Below are positions 47,426-60,544 of a stretch of DNA of 64,000 nucleotides, piece after piece. The number at the start of each line of letters is the position of its first letter. Position 1 is the stretch's first letter. The notes beneath the pieces are model-generated. The model saw only the letters and a list, made by a program, of their open reading frames with translations. It did not search any database and was not told the DNA's origin. The position numbers and the translations under genes are program-made. Source of the DNA: Pterois miles (taxonomy: Eukaryota > Chordata > Actinopteri > Perciformes > Scorpaenidae); NCBI GenBank assembly GCA_947000775.1, contig CAMQGK010000008.1:4296001-4360000 (forward strand). The letters run 5' to 3'.

Positions 47426-49417
47426 CAGTCGATCCCCATTTTTTCCCTGTCTCTAGTTTGGGACTATAATCCCTCCTTTGAGGATGTGCAAGTGACAGAA
47501 GTATTTTTTGTCCTTCTCGAATATTCCAGCAATTAGAGAGGGTACAATAATACCCATCAACTCGGTGTAATTAGGGAGCATTTGAGATGATGCTGGAGAA
47601 ACTGAGAGCCCTTTTGACCTCGGCGGTGGCTGAGCAGTGATACGGTTTCGTGTCTTGCTGCGTATCCGTGTGTCTCCGGGTCTCGGCGTACACAAGGGAG
47701 TCAAGTTCGCATGAGTAAGCAGTGTGCAGCCGCCAGCAGCACAAAGTGTACCTGCGCCACCCTTCATCTAAACCGCCGATTCAGCGTTAATGCCTACGCA
47801 CGCACATCCAAAGAGTAGTGCGTGAGCTTGTAACTAAAACCCAGGCCTGTGTGTGTGTCTTTGAAAAGTTCTCTTTCACGTCTGCTGTTTGTTTTCAGCT
47901 GCCAACTTGTTGTTGACTGTCTGTGTCCAGCGATGGTTATCGCGGCTGATGATGCCCTTCGCTGTCAGGCCGTGACCCCACTGAATTATCATCTGTCAGA
48001 GAGGCAGAGAGGAGGGAGGGACGGTACAGAGAAACAAGGGACAGAGGGAAGATTTGGCTGAGTGCCTCCGAGGTGTTTAATTGTCTTCATTGATGACCGC
48101 CCCACCTGCTCACTTGACACACATTTCCCAGCCAAGACATGTCACGCATAAACAAATAACTCATGCGCAGGGGGTGCGATTTATAGGGACTGGCTCAGCC
48201 TCACTCTCTCACAGAAAAGGATCTGGAAGCCATAGCATAGAGTGCTGCATGAATCCTAAAACCAGGAGTGAGCAGTTCAGCACTTTTGGTTTGTCTGGAG
48301 GTTGATGGGCTCTTAAGTAGATGGCTGAAAGAAGGCCTGTGGTTAACACAACTTTTAAAGGTTTTAACGTTTAGTTCTATGATAGAGTATACATCAATAA
48401 ATACCTGACTTGGAAATTTTGAAGCCTTTTGAAGGAGGTTGCTAAGAAGAGGCTAAACGAGACTACTAGACTTCATCACGCCAACTCGTCCAGCTTTGCA
48501 GCCTTGTTGTGTTTACTCATGCCTTTATTGACTCATGCATTTAGTCTTCAAAAATCAGTGTTCATTTGTGCAGATTATTTTGCTGAATTTATTATTTTTT
48601 TTTTTTCTGAAAATTTTCTACGATCCAATATCCAATGAAAAAATACCATTGGCTTTATGTCGAGGGAACCGTGGCAATGCTAACTTCCTGGTTGGCTTAC
48701 AAAAATATGTCATCCCTTTCAAAGTAAAACCATCTGGTTTTAGAGATCAGCATTCAGCAACAATAAAACTTCTTCACTCCTCCTCCATGTCTCAGTTGAA
48801 ATTCAGACTCCTTGGAATGAATGAATTAAAAAGCCAACGCTTGAGGTTATTTAATTTATGCAACATAAGAAGTATGACACCTTGGGCCTTCGACCCTGGC
48901 CCTCGCCAAAGTCACTTCAAACGATCTAGACGAGCTCTCGTGTCATTAAATTTAATTGCGCAGTGCAGGAGGGAAAAAAAAAACGTGAGCTCCAAATAAC
49001 ACCCTTTCTCCCACTCCTGTACTCGCAAGCAACCTAGATTTGAACACAAACACAAAAATTGGAAGTGTGGTGGGTGGGGGGTTGCAGGAAAAGAACAGCT
49101 CAAAACAGAAACTACTCCTCTTTTCATTTCTCTTCCCTAGAGTTTCGCTCAACTCTGAAAAAGAGTTGAAAAGTTTCAATTAGAGGGAGTTTGAGCCACG
49201 TCGGCTCCATCTCTTCTGCCCTCTCTCTCTCTCCGCCACAGACAGTAGTTTGTAAAGGTCAACGCTGTCTGTCGGCTTTATTTGAGGGTGTCTGAAGACC
49301 CATTTAAGACTGACTTTAACTTCAAATGTGCTGACCTAGACGGTGCTGATTTGCTTGAGCCCAGGGTGGCATGCTGTGATTTCCCTCGCTCGCTCTCTCT
49401 CATCTTTCTACATTAGT

Positions 49418-49445
49418 TCTCTCTCTCTCTCTCTCTCTCTCTCTC
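49418..49445. repeat. TC dinucleotide microsatellite
   Basis: (TC)14 between cattagt and gccgcttc. Confidence 0.9.
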
Positions 49446-49605
49446 GCCGCTTCACTCATTTAGACACAACGCTGCATTCAAATGCACAGCTGCACATTAG
49501 CTTAACTTGTAATAGCTTTACGCATGCAGAACGGGAATCTGATGGCAGATTACTTTAGATTTTGATTTTTAGTCTGTTGACCAAAATGTTACATGTTTAA
49601 AACAT

Positions 49606-50424
49606 TTAAAAGCGATGAATCATGATTGTCCATAGCTAGTCATGATTAATCGCAAATTAATCACATTTTTTATCTGTTCAAAATGTACCTTAAAGGGAGA
49701 TTTGTATTTAATACTCTTCTCAACATGGAAGTGGGCAAATATGCCACTTAATGCAAATGTATATATATATTTATGATTGGAAATCAATTAACAACACAAA
49801 ACAATGACAAGTATTGTCCAGAAACCCTCAGAGGTAGTGAATTTAGCATAATAAATATGCTCTAATCATAAACTCAAGCCCACCAGGCAACAACAGTGAC
49901 TATGACTTGCCCCAAGCTGCATGTGATTATCATAAAGTGGGCATGTCTGTGAAGGGGAGACTCATAGAACCCATTTTCATTCACATATCTTGAGGTCAGA
50001 GGTCATGGCCCTTTGAAAATGGCCATGACAGTTTTTCCTTGCCAAGTGTTATTTCACCTCCTTGGTGACAAACTACTATGACATGGTTGGTACCAATGGA
50101 TTCCTAAGGGTTTCTTATGATGCAAGTATCTTCACTCTAGCTTTGAAACTGAGCCCACTAAAAACCTCTGATTTCGGCCAGCCTTAAGTTAAGTGTAGGG
50201 AAGAATACTGAGTCTTAGCTTAAAATACCTGTTTGAAAAGTAAAATGTGTTTTGTGTCCAATTCATCGTCCTTACCCTCATGCTAACTATACTACAACAC
50301 CTGACTGGTCACTGTCATCTTCTTTTAGTCTCTTCTTTCTAGTTTCTTATGATGCCAGTATCTTCACGACCACCTCTGAAAGATCGATTGCGTCAATGTG
50401 TCAACATTTACTTTGACAGCCCTA
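49606..50424 (+). mobile_element. hAT-type MITE, second copy with an internal insertion
   Basis: Matches the 12110-12739 element over most of its length: ttcaaaatgtaccttaaaggg, gcaaatatgcc, aatcaattaacaacacaaaacaatgac, ttatcataaagtgggc, ttgaggtcagaggtca and the right end ctttgacagcccta (to 50424). The left end has lost its TAGGGCTGTC terminus. Between two copies of tttcttatgatgc-agtatcttcac (50109-50134 and 50343-50368) lie about 210 bp absent from the first copy. Confidence 0.82.
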
Positions 50425-50790
50425 ATTTCATGTATTTCTAAAACCTGAAATCGAAGTGTTTTTCAAAAGTAAACTAAAGATGCAGAGCCTAATCTTACAA
50501 ATTATTTGCTATTTTTTTGACAACCCATATTTTATTCTTATGAATCCATCTTGCAGGGTGAGATTACATTTTATTTTTCTCAAAGCTATTGTAGGGGCAC
50601 TGAACACTGCACTAGCCACAACCAGGTATGACACTAATCGTTTCAGACCAGAATGGAGGCACCGAAGGGATGAAACAGAGACATGACGGGGTGGGGGGTA
50701 GGTGGGGGGGGTGTAATGGAAGGAAAAGAGTCAAAGAGTGAGAGTCATAAAACGGCCGGAGGCGATGCTGTCGGCCAAAGTGGGCCATTT

Positions 50791-50811
50791 GTGTGTGTGT
50801 GTGTGTGTGTT
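50791..50811. repeat. GT dinucleotide microsatellite
   Basis: (GT)10 between catttgt and ttgcgtgg. Confidence 0.85.
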
Positions 50812-50957
50812 TGCGTGGCTTCGGTAAATACATGTCAGGACCTATCATCCTTGCCGGCTTAACGAGCCATGGCACTCTCAGTAGGTGAGGCCATGAGGGC
50901 ACGCAGGTTAGTGGCTGTTACACCGGCACACAAACACACACAACCTTTCTCGCTCAT

Positions 50958-50958
<1 letters not shown>

Positions 50959-51035
<77 letters not shown>
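50959..51035. repeat. CA dinucleotide microsatellite (77 bp, longest)
   Basis: An uninterrupted CA run of about 38 units between ctcatg and cttgcc. The Cys/Val-rich and Thr/His-rich open frames on the two strands are its translations. Confidence 0.95.
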
Positions 51036-51037
<2 letters not shown>

Positions 51038-51345
51038 TGCCCCCATGCAGACATGCTTTTAATATCAGGGAAAATAAATAAATTAGTTGGCTGGTTCAGA
51101 AACTGGATTCTTGTTAAAAAACTCCAACATGTGTTAGTGTTTTGGTTCATAACCTCTGGTCCACGGGGGATGATTAAGAGGTAAGAACATGTCCGGTTAC
51201 AGTAGTTCCTCTGGAAATGCAAAGAGCCCTTAAAAAGCAAATGAGAGCTGCAGATGCTGCTTGTGCACATTTGCTATATGAACATGTGTGTGTGTGGAGG
51301 ACACTGAAAATGTCCTGCCCCACTTCTAGCTCCTCATTTCTTGGT

Positions 51346-51373
51346 GAGAGGAGAGAGAGAGAGAGAGAGAGAG
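51346..51373. repeat. GA dinucleotide microsatellite
   Basis: GA run inside ggtgagaggagagag...gagtgtcc. Confidence 0.85.
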
Positions 51374-51791
51374 TGTCCGTCCCTTACTTTAAATAGCCAT
51401 TCCCTGGGGGTGAGGGGTGGGGGGTGGGCACCATTGGACACATGCTAAGGCAACCCTGCTAACCCGCCCACATTCTCAAGCACATTTACCCTTCACAACA
51501 GACACTTTTGTATCAGTGATGTTAAGCATTGTTAGTTTGAGCATCAAATTTGACTATTAAATGTTCGTTAGCAGTCGTTATAGATGTGGGTCAGTACGCC
51601 TACTACGTTGTAAAAGTGACACGTTCTACAACTGGATGAAATGTTATGTTTTGAACCCAAACAAAAACCGCATGTTTAGGATTAGGCGACAAAATCACTT
51701 ATGCCATGTACACACTACACGAAAATGGAGACGATTTTAGGCCCGACTCCACTCTCACAACAATTGTCAGCAAAGCCCCAATTTTTTTGAT

Positions 51792-51980
51792 ATTGTTGAC
51801 TCTAAACTGCCTCTAAGTATGAATGTCAGCGTGAATGGTTGTCTGTCTGTAAGTTTCAACCCTGTAGTAGTCTGGCGACCTGTCTGAGGTGTACCCCGCC
51901 TTCGCCCAGTGTCAGCTGGGATCGGTTCCATCCCCCTGCGACCGTGAAGAGGATAAGCGGTTACAAATAATGGATGGATA
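51792..51980 (+). mobile_element. SINE-like repeat, 3' part (ends ATGGATGGAT)
   Basis: Carries gttgactctaaactgcc, atgaatgtcagcgtgaatggttgtctgtctg, tctggcgacctgtctgaggtgtaccccgcc, gtcagctgggatcggttcc, ctgcgaccgtgaagaggataagcgg and the tail aatggatggat. This is the 3' half of the family whose 5' half is at 32956-33145; the two overlap in the tgaatggttgtctgtct region. Confidence 0.85.
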
Positions 51981-54019
51981 TACTGTTGAATGGGGGAACC
52001 CTGAGGACAAGAACAATAGCCTGTTGAGAACCAAGCTGACTGAAGCATAAATCAGCACCATGATTGTGGCTGCAGCTAACACATGAGCTAATGCAAAACG
52101 CAGCATTAAGCAGTACTAAGGGGAACATCAGAAATGGTGTCACATCACGACTTGTTGATTTGTAGCAACAAAGCGAGTGTTTATTTAACATGTCTTGATG
52201 ACTTCATCCATCTATCCTTCATCAATTTTCTGTACAAAGTCGTGCAAAAACTAACAGCTCTAATACTCTCTGCCCGTCGTCTGCAATGTTTGTTTACACT
52301 AAAGTCACGTTGGATTGTGGGAGATTTTGTGAGATTTCTGTTTTGTTGTCATTAGTTTGTTCATGAATGGATTACGTTAGTTTTGTGTGGCCAACTTTGA
52401 ATTTAACACATTATTATTAAGAGTGAGGTCTGTCACAAAGTCTACCAACATTTTAAAAAATGTAGTTTTAGCTTAACTGCTATTTACTTTTCAAACTACG
52501 TTGTGCCAGATCTTAATTGCTACAGTCGCTGTAGTCTTCTTTTATTCCTTCTTTCAGTGTTTGCCCATGTGAATTGAAGATAAAACCTGCTAGTGGGTGT
52601 AGCAGACCCCTACTGACCCACACGTATGAGGCTTACCACTGATAACGCCCATTTAATCACCTGATAACAGTCTAACTGGCTTGTTTGAGGCTTCAGATTG
52701 GTCAAATGAATACTAAAATCAGTACCTGCTTCCATGAACCATTTTTTTACCCCTCACGTATCCTCTCTCCTGTCTCCCGACCCGACTACTTGTCCATCAA
52801 ATCCTTCCGCCACTCGCTCATTCACTCAACCACCCCGATCCCTCATCCCCTGCCATTGTTGCTCTCTCCCCTCGCCGGCTCACTCCACTCTACTAGCACA
52901 TCCAATTTGCAGGAAGTGAGTTAGAGAGGGACGATATGAATCTTATCTCCCGGCTGGTTTAATTATTCCATCTTCAAGGTGCGTTCCTTTTGAGGGGGCC
53001 GGGGTTATTAAATAGTGTCTGTTTTAATCAAGGTATGCTATAGCCCCCAAATTGGGCAAGTAATTAAAGGTGGAATAATGAAATTGAATTGGAGAATCTG
53101 CTACATTTACTCGGGATTTGGTTCATTTTTGCCCTCGCCAATTGGTCCTTGCTGAGAGGCAGAAGTCCCACGAGAGTAAATGGAGTAGTTTCTGACGGGT
53201 CTCTCTCTCTCTCATACTGTACATGCAGTGTGCACCTTCTCTTCCTCAAACTCCTTCCTGTCCTTGCGTTTTTGAGACAAATGGGCCAGTAATGATACCC
53301 CTACTTTCCTCCTGGCCTGTTCTCTTCTTCTCAGTGTCCTCAGTCTCTCCTGTACTTTGTAATGAAGCATTACTGCCTCTGTCTTCCAGGCAGACAGTGA
53401 TAATTACCAGCAAAGTGAAGTAGACTGCAGTGAAGCAGCTTCATATACCACAAAGACACCTTTTATGGGATTAGAGTGTCCCTTTTTATTGTGTACCTGC
53501 CATGTGGTACAAGTGTGCATTTGTGTGTATGTGTTTGGGTTTCCTTAGCAACGCGACAAATTGCAGTGTCCAACAGAGTTTTGCTTTTTGTCAATCAGTG
53601 TTCTGGTCGTTGTTTGCTGCTTTGAGTATTTATAAATCGCTGCTTGGTTTATTTTTATGTTTTTTTTTTCATTTGTCAGGTATTTTAATGGGTGGTTTAG
53701 ACAAAAACACACATGTGGCTATATTATGTGTTTAACAGTTTCTGAATTGACTTTCCTGAAAATGAAGTACATGACAATTGAAATCAGTTTCACAATATAA
53801 GATTACTTATGAATCTGGTAGCTCAAATCAAGCGATGTGATTGGTACATAGCTGTGATATACAGTAATAGCCACATACGCCGGCTATGACGTCTAATTCC
53901 TTTGTACTTCCAATGTCACTCTGTGTCTGAGAAAACAAACAAACAAACAAACATGAGACTAATGTGTTGTCACAGGGTGGGATCACTTCCACCAACATGG
54001 GACAAGTTACAGATACAAA
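51981..54019. other. Intronic DNA with element fragments
   Basis: About 52520-52665 shares words with the 41.5 kb remnant. A T-run lies near 53662 and a short (AAAC)n near 53936-53951. The block 52960-53160 (aattgggcaagtaattaaaggtgg, gccctcgccaattggtcc) is unique and could be conserved. No gene. Confidence 0.4.
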
Positions 54020-54521
54020 GGCTTTATCCAAAATCGCATACAATGCACTACATACTCAATAGGTGTACTATCGATAAACATACTTCTGTGTGAATAAATA
54101 GCAGTAGGTATGTTTTTGGACACACTGAGCAGAAATTTCGTTTCTTCCTGAGGGCATCCTTTACCAGTTAGAGATGCGTAACCATGGTAACCCGTGCCAA
54201 CCTAATGTGACCAACACAAGGGTTTGTGATAGGTAAAGTCCGAATTAATTTGAAACATACATTACATGTATGCATTACAAAGTGAAATCTTACAGTTAAA
54301 CTGAAGCATTATTGATGATACAAAGCTGTCCATCTATGAACGTTGTTGTCACTACTGCATTGCATTGTGGGATATTTCTGACACCGTTTCTAGCATTGCA
54401 TACTGTAATATTTCACAAGAAATAGTATGCAATTTGCGTTTCATACTAAGGTTTCAGACCTACTAAAATATCTGTTTTAGCGTACTAAATAACACGTTAG
54501 TATGGAATTTTGGATGCAACC
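54020..54521 (+). mobile_element. MITE with TCCAAAAT..CATAC termini
   Basis: The left end gctttatccaaaatcgcatac (54021-54041) and right end gtatggaattttggatgcaac (54500-54520) are imperfect inverted repeats. The body is rich in cata/tactaa words (acatactcaataggtgtac, catactgtaatatttcac, agtatgcaatttgcg). It is non-coding, with no clear target duplication. Confidence 0.6.
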
Positions 54522-54839
54522 ATTGTAACGCTACTAAATGGTTAACATCTATGTAGGTGTGGACTGAGCCATGCCAATCTCCACAAAAAAATATCCACCT
54601 GCTAAACGTCATGCAGCGCTACGTAAAGACGTGGATCTCCAGAATATGCAAGCAGAAATACACAAACCTGTTGACTCTGCAGAGCTACGATTCAGAAATT
54701 GATGCCGGTCTTGACACCACACAGATTATGATCGTAAGTGGCCACAAGTGTGAAACTTCTCCAGAGCTGTTGGCAACCGAAACTTGGGGACCAGAGAAAG
54801 TGGAGTTGCATCTTCGCCATGCCAAGTAACACACGTCCA

Positions 54840-55355
54840 CCTAACAACAAGACTCGGTCAAAGCCGAGTATGTGGCTGGGCTGTATATGGTCAGTCTGGG
54901 AATTTGTGGTTAAATTGTTGCGTAAATGGTCAGTGGCCATGTCGATAATGTGTATAATGAGGACACTTGGGGATGTGCTGCGTCACTCAAGTGGCTGTTC
55001 AAGTGATGACGTAGCCTATTGTTGAATGCTGGTTGTCTGCTTGCCATTTCAAACTGGAAACAACATTGCGGCATCCTCAAAAACGCCACCAAAATCTACT
55101 TCTGAAAACATTTTAAATGAGAAACAGGCTATGCTAGTGCTGAATCTCCTTTAGACTGCACCGCCTAGTTTGACAGCATGGTCCCAGTGTTGTGAGTTGA
55201 ACGCGTAATGCTGGACGGGCTCATTTGCATAAAGGACTGTCCCCCGCATTTTCATTTTGAAAGAGAAACTGCCATTGAGGTAACTCCAACGCTCGGCTGA
55301 CCAATCGTGTAACTTCAGTGACTCAGTGACCGAGACCTGGACAGTTCTTCAGTGG
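54840..55355 (-). repeat. Interspersed repeat X, copy 1
   Basis: On the minus strand it shares with 61655-62120, in order: cactgagtcactgaagttacacgattgg, tttcaaaatgaaaatgcggggg, ttaaaatgttttcagaagtagattttggtgg, gtttgaaatggcaagcag, gtgacgcagcacatccccaagtgtcctca. It carries about 110 bp that the other copy lacks. No coding frame, and the termini are not defined. Confidence 0.75.
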
Positions 55356-58300
55356 TTGTACAATAAATGACAATGTATAAATACCATAAAACCAAAAAAT
55401 GAAATCAATTTAATGAAAAAGCTAGCTGATATACCATAGCGACTGCCTCGGTATGTGAAGACAGGAGGGCCTATTTTATTGTGAACATTATTGTTCATTA
55501 ATAGAAACTTTTCTAATTGGAATGCGTCTATAATATAACATATTGCCATATTTAATGACCGCTTCACGTTGGGCCAAACGACGTCCCCTAGCTGTGATAT
55601 AATCACAATATACCACGGTCTGTTGTGATCTATTGCTTATCGGATTCACGGCATACTGCTTGCTGGCACAGCATTCAAATAACTTCCCACATTCTATCTT
55701 CCAGTACATTGACAAAAGTTGTATTTTTCTTGCAGAGGTATACAGGCGGTCACCTTGACTGTGAGGCCAAAGTTGTTTTTTGTATAGCTCCAGGGCAGAA
55801 CATGGCAAAAACTAAAGGATAGCTGCACTCACGAACTTTGGGTAAAAAGTCACCACCGAATGCTACAAACATGCCGCATTGTCCTGTGACTTCCTCCCCT
55901 CCACGTGCGCGCACCTACCTGAACATCACAACCATTATTTCCTCCTTCCCTTCACCTCATATGCCTCTTTTCTGCCTCCACATCTTTGTGCCCCAAGGTA
56001 GCCCATGTGCCCTATCAACTGCACTCCAAACAAACAGCCGCCGGATCAGTCGGGCTCCCAGGGATATGCCTGAGTGAGGGAGAGGAAAAGGGAAATAGGG
56101 AGGAGAGAAGAAAAAAGGGATGAGGAGAGGAGGAGGAGAAGCGAGACGCACAAGGAGGAATTGCAAAAAATGATGAAACAGGGTTGGGGAAGGGGAAGCA
56201 ACAGAGACTGGGAGGAGGGCTTGCATGTGAGAGTTGTGTGATATGCTCAGGGGATTGGGCTGCAGAGAGCTCATTAGTCCTTAGTGTACTGTATAGTTCA
56301 TCTCTCTTCCAGGTAAATACACTCAACACCTTGGAGTGATGAGTAATATACGTACACATGCGAGCCTGTGAGTGTTGTTTTCGATTTTACTGTATCTATT
56401 TGCATATTCAGATTCATAGCCGCATGCATATGAAGTTGTTTGTCAGCAGCAACGTTTGTGTGTCTGAAGCAAACAACGAGGAGTGGTTTGGTTGCTTGTG
56501 TGTGTACAGTGTGAGGCGGTAAGACATGCTTCACAAGAACATGGGTGACTCTCACTGGTGCTCTATTTCTGTTGGCGTCTTGGCAGGCCTAATGCAGAAC
56601 CTCGGTAAGCAGGTAATTAATGGGAGTGAACACTGCAGCTATGGATGGAGAGCAGAGGCAGGAGGGGCGAGTTTAGAGGATTCTGAGCAGCTGAGAGACA
56701 CTCACTCTGTGGAGGAGAAAACAACAGCAGCCTCAACTTGACGCCGTGGATGTGAAATCAAAATGGCTGCCGTGGAAAAAAGGCTTTTATCCTCAGTGAA
56801 TGTGCTGTTAGCTGAGTCACAGCTTAGCTCTTTAGCAACGCTTTAGTACTCACACATTTGAGTTTTCCATCTGTCAAAGGCAGCGAAGAAAAGAATCAGG
56901 CCCGAGGTTGTAGGGGGGCCACATTGATTGACGTCCGACGGTGATGAGCAACCCTCGGCTGAGCGTTAGCAACCTCTCCGTGTCAAAGCAGGTGGCTGAA
57001 GAATCGACCCGGAGCGCAAACATGGCGGCGAGGCGAGCCACGCGTCGCCCAAAAAGGACAAGTCATTTAAGCTTAATGATGCGGCTGTGCGCACCCGCCC
57101 GCGTCGAGTCCGGTTTGGACACCCAGAGCTCACTTCTGTCCACGCACTGGCATCATTAGCCGGCTTGTGTCCACTTCCCGAGTCAAGGGTCACAATGACA
57201 ATTCGCCAGTACCGTATTTAGGAACATTACCACCATCACTCACAGCAGTAATGAGGGAGCAGCAGATGGATGCCATTCTAGAAACCGCTTTTAATGACCG
57301 AACAGGGGATTGAGCTCCCGTCTCCAATTGGACCCTGCAGACTCTCACTCTTAAAGGGCAACTGCCAGATATCTAAGCCAAAATGGAGGCAGGAGGGCTC
57401 AGTGCTACCCTTTTCTCTCTTTTTTTTTTTCTTTTTCAGCTCAGTCTTGCTCTGCCGATTATGCTCTCCCTTGTGCTTGTGGCGCGTGGAAACAGTAGAT
57501 GAGAGGGAGAGCATTACCCTCCATTTTTCTATTCTCTGTCTGCGCAGGCTCAGTGGAGCTGGCTTTGGTTTTATCCAGCGCCGGCCATTTGGGAGCGCCA
57601 TCCCCCCTCCTCCACCAATACCCCCCCACAATCCTCTGTTTTTTTGTAAATGGATGCTTGTGATGGCCAATCAATACTGGCAGATTAAGAATGGGATTTA
57701 GCATTACAAAGGTGGTCCCACAACATTGTAATCCCCCACCCCCTTTCCTCCACCACACTTTTGTTAGGAGACAGAACATACAGTATATAAATAGCTGTTA
57801 GCTTGAGAGCTCTTTTTGTCTGTTTTTTTTTTTTTGCATTCGCCTCTCTGCTGCCACATTGATCATCAGTGCAGCCATTTTGCAGACTAATATTTCAGGT
57901 TTTAATAGCCACACTGAGAGCTAGAGAGAATAACAACATGCCTATTTTGTGCATTTTTGACTAAACCTCACAACAGCCAGAGGACTGAAAAATAGCTGTT
58001 CAGAAAACTTGCTGCAAGCCGTGACCCTCCGGGGAGGAAGGGGGCGAGGGGGTGTAGAAGGGTGCATCTCCGACCCCCATGAGGCTCCTTCGCCGTTACC
58101 TCATTTCCCTTGTTTGTAATTAGCGGTGTGTATTAGCAGTTAGCTGGGGCAGATGGGAGCCTTTCAGGACATCCAGAGGACCACTGGGGGACCGCTACAA
58201 CAGGATATCAGGTCCTCTTCCTCCGGTCCCAGAAGGCGAGCTGGGAAAACAGCTTAAGCAAACAGCCTCCCAGGTAGTGTCCTCATTAGCGCTATCATCG

Positions 58301-58469
58301 CTATTAGCGGCATTAGTGCCAATGTTTTGATTGCCATCATTACCATTAGCAGCTTGAGCGGTGCAGCTACCCACCAGGAAGGGGTTGACAGTGGGGTATG
58401 ACAGGTGTTTTAACTCTTCTTGACAGCCAGAAGCCTTCAGGTTGTTGTTTGGAAGCTAGTGCATTATCG
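55356..58469. other. Intronic DNA, no gene recognised
   Basis: Purine-rich stretch 56070-56220, T-runs near 57419 and 57822, otherwise unique. The open frames here have no recognisable domain. Confidence 0.45.
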
Positions 58470-58842
58470 TAAAGAGGAGCTATTATGCTTATTACTACTG
58501 GAACATGTTTGCATGCTGGTTTGCAAAAAAAGTAAACTTTGCTCCTGCCCTCCCAAAAACAATCATCTACTCGGACTAGTCAACCAAAACCAAAACTCCA
58601 AGCTCTGCACTAACTAGCCTTGTTTGATGGCTTGCCAAACTAGCCACTAGTGAGTGCAAATGTGTTACTTGGTGACATCACCACGTTACAGAGGCGTGGC
58701 TTCAAGTGAGGCCTTTCAGGTGCAGTTCAGGAGAAGTGTTTCTATAGTAGTGTGTGGACTTTGCAGACCTTTTACATACACAAACTATATGACACATCAA
58801 GGGAAAGGGGAAAATCACAAAAGAACGATAGATCCTCTTTAA
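58469..58842 (-). mobile_element. TTAA-flanked MITE, copy 4 (inverted)
   Basis: On the minus strand it starts TTAAAGAGGATC (58842) and includes aaaggtctgcaaagt, gtgatgtcaccaagtaacacatttgca, actagtggctag, gttttggttgac and catgttccagtagtaataagcataatag, ending ctcctctttacg near 58469. The order matches copy 2. The termini keep the AAAGAGG inverted repeat. Confidence 0.78.
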
Positions 58843-60544
58843 AGAAAACATTTTCTCTTAAAAACGGACATAAATTGTCTTAATCTTTCTTTTTACAAGC
58901 TCCTTGACCGGTGCAGGAACATAAAGTTTCACAGCAACCCACCAGAACCTGTTGTTTGTAAAAACTGTGGCAGATGACAATGAGACAACACAAAAGGACA
59001 TTAACCTGAGGGTTGAGATAGTACGAGGTGAGACGCTTTTTTGTTTTTTTGTAACAGAACAGCGTTAAGTGAAATCTCCAGGCAGCATGTACTGGTCTCT
59101 TAACTGCTCTCGCCTTGTCCATATTGACTTGATTCATGAGGCCATTGAGCCTTGCCGCAGCAAATTGCTTTTTCTCCCATAATGCCCTGCTGGTAACTGC
59201 GTGGCATTGTGGTCAGCGGAATCTCATGCAGCCCTGATGTTCAAATATATTTAATGAGATTCACCCTCCACATGTCACCGGCTCACCCGTCTCTCTCTCC
59301 CCCTGCGTCTGAGTTTTAAATCTTAACTAAAACGGTGATGTGTCTTCTAAACAATTATATGCTGGCAACCAATATAGTAGGTACATAAAGAAACAAGTAC
59401 CCTCTTGTGAAAGAGCGATTATACTATGTTCCAGAAAGGAGGATGAGCAAGGACAGAGTGTCTGGTGGAGGTAAAAGGTAGAGGACGGTGCACGATGGAG
59501 GGAGGGAGGAGGAGATAGTGCAGCTGCACAGAGGATTTGTATTATTTCCAGCTTGTTGCTGTACTGAAGCACACGTTTCCCAGGCCATCGTGATTGACAG
59601 CTTCAGTATCGACGAGGGAATGTGTAGCGCGGGGGAACGGGCGTGCTTGCACACATGTGCAAGCGTGCATTCCCCTGTTAATGTCGTCCGTTTTGCTACT
59701 GACCCCGATGTGCAGTGTGCACGGTTGGCCAGAGGCAGTCACCTGGGAGAGGAGAGGAAGTATGAAGGAGAGAGAGAGAGAATGTTAGAAAGGAAAACAT
59801 CCAGGTCTGTTACATGTTCCACCCTTCAGCCAGTGCACACAGAGGGACTCAAAGCAGAGATTGCAATAGAGACAGAGAGAGCAGAGGAATAGAAAAATAA
59901 GTCAGAGTGGTAACCAAGTGCAGAGAAATGCCGATGTACAAGCAGACTGAGGAGTGCAATTGAACTGAATGCACAAGTAATAATGTGAAGGCGCCGTCTT
60001 CTTCCTCTCCTCATTATGGCAGCGCATCTCGAATAATCCCACAATATATATGAGAAATACGAGAGATAAGAAAGAATGCATCAAAGATGGCAACCGTTCT
60101 CCAGCTTGTCTCTCTCTTTTAAAATGGCACGCGTGCCGTGGCATCTCCCACTCCAGGCCTATGATCAGGTGGTGGCACTAACAAGCGTTCGACAGGGAGA
60201 GATTAAACACGCGACTGTCAGACGCCACACCCGACGCATTCAATTACAGCTGCTCACATGTGACATTAAGAAACCTGCCAGTGTTAGACGCGTCAACAAA
60301 AGAGATGCGGAGAGTGAAAGAGAGGGGAGGGAGATCGGCGCTGGATGTGATGTCAGGAGAAATTAAAGCCTTTCAACTACTTTCTGTTTTAGCATTTTTC
60401 TCCCACCTCCCTATCTGAATCTAGAATAATAGTCAATGACTGCATAGAAAGTAACTTTGAGCAAGTGTGGACTGCAAATACATGTATTATGCCAAGGCAG
60501 TTTTGGTTGCTGGTTTACCCATCCAGCATAAGGGCATAATAAAC
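58843..60544. other. Intronic DNA, no gene recognised
   Basis: GA-rich near 59760-59790 and 59870; otherwise unique sequence with no exon or repeat assigned. Confidence 0.45.

Larger units (their letters stand above)
46421..49605. other. Intronic DNA, no gene recognised
   Basis: Contains a T12 near 48596 and a TC microsatellite at 49418-49445. A unique block at 47185-47425 may be conserved. No exon was recognised. Confidence 0.45.

Noticed and set aside
50869..51270. Cys/Val-rich or Thr/His-rich small proteins
   Set aside because: They are translations of the 77-bp CA repeat.
54557..54829. 90-codon frame between two repeats
   Set aside because: No recognisable domain; it lies between two mobile elements and has no splice borders that I can support.
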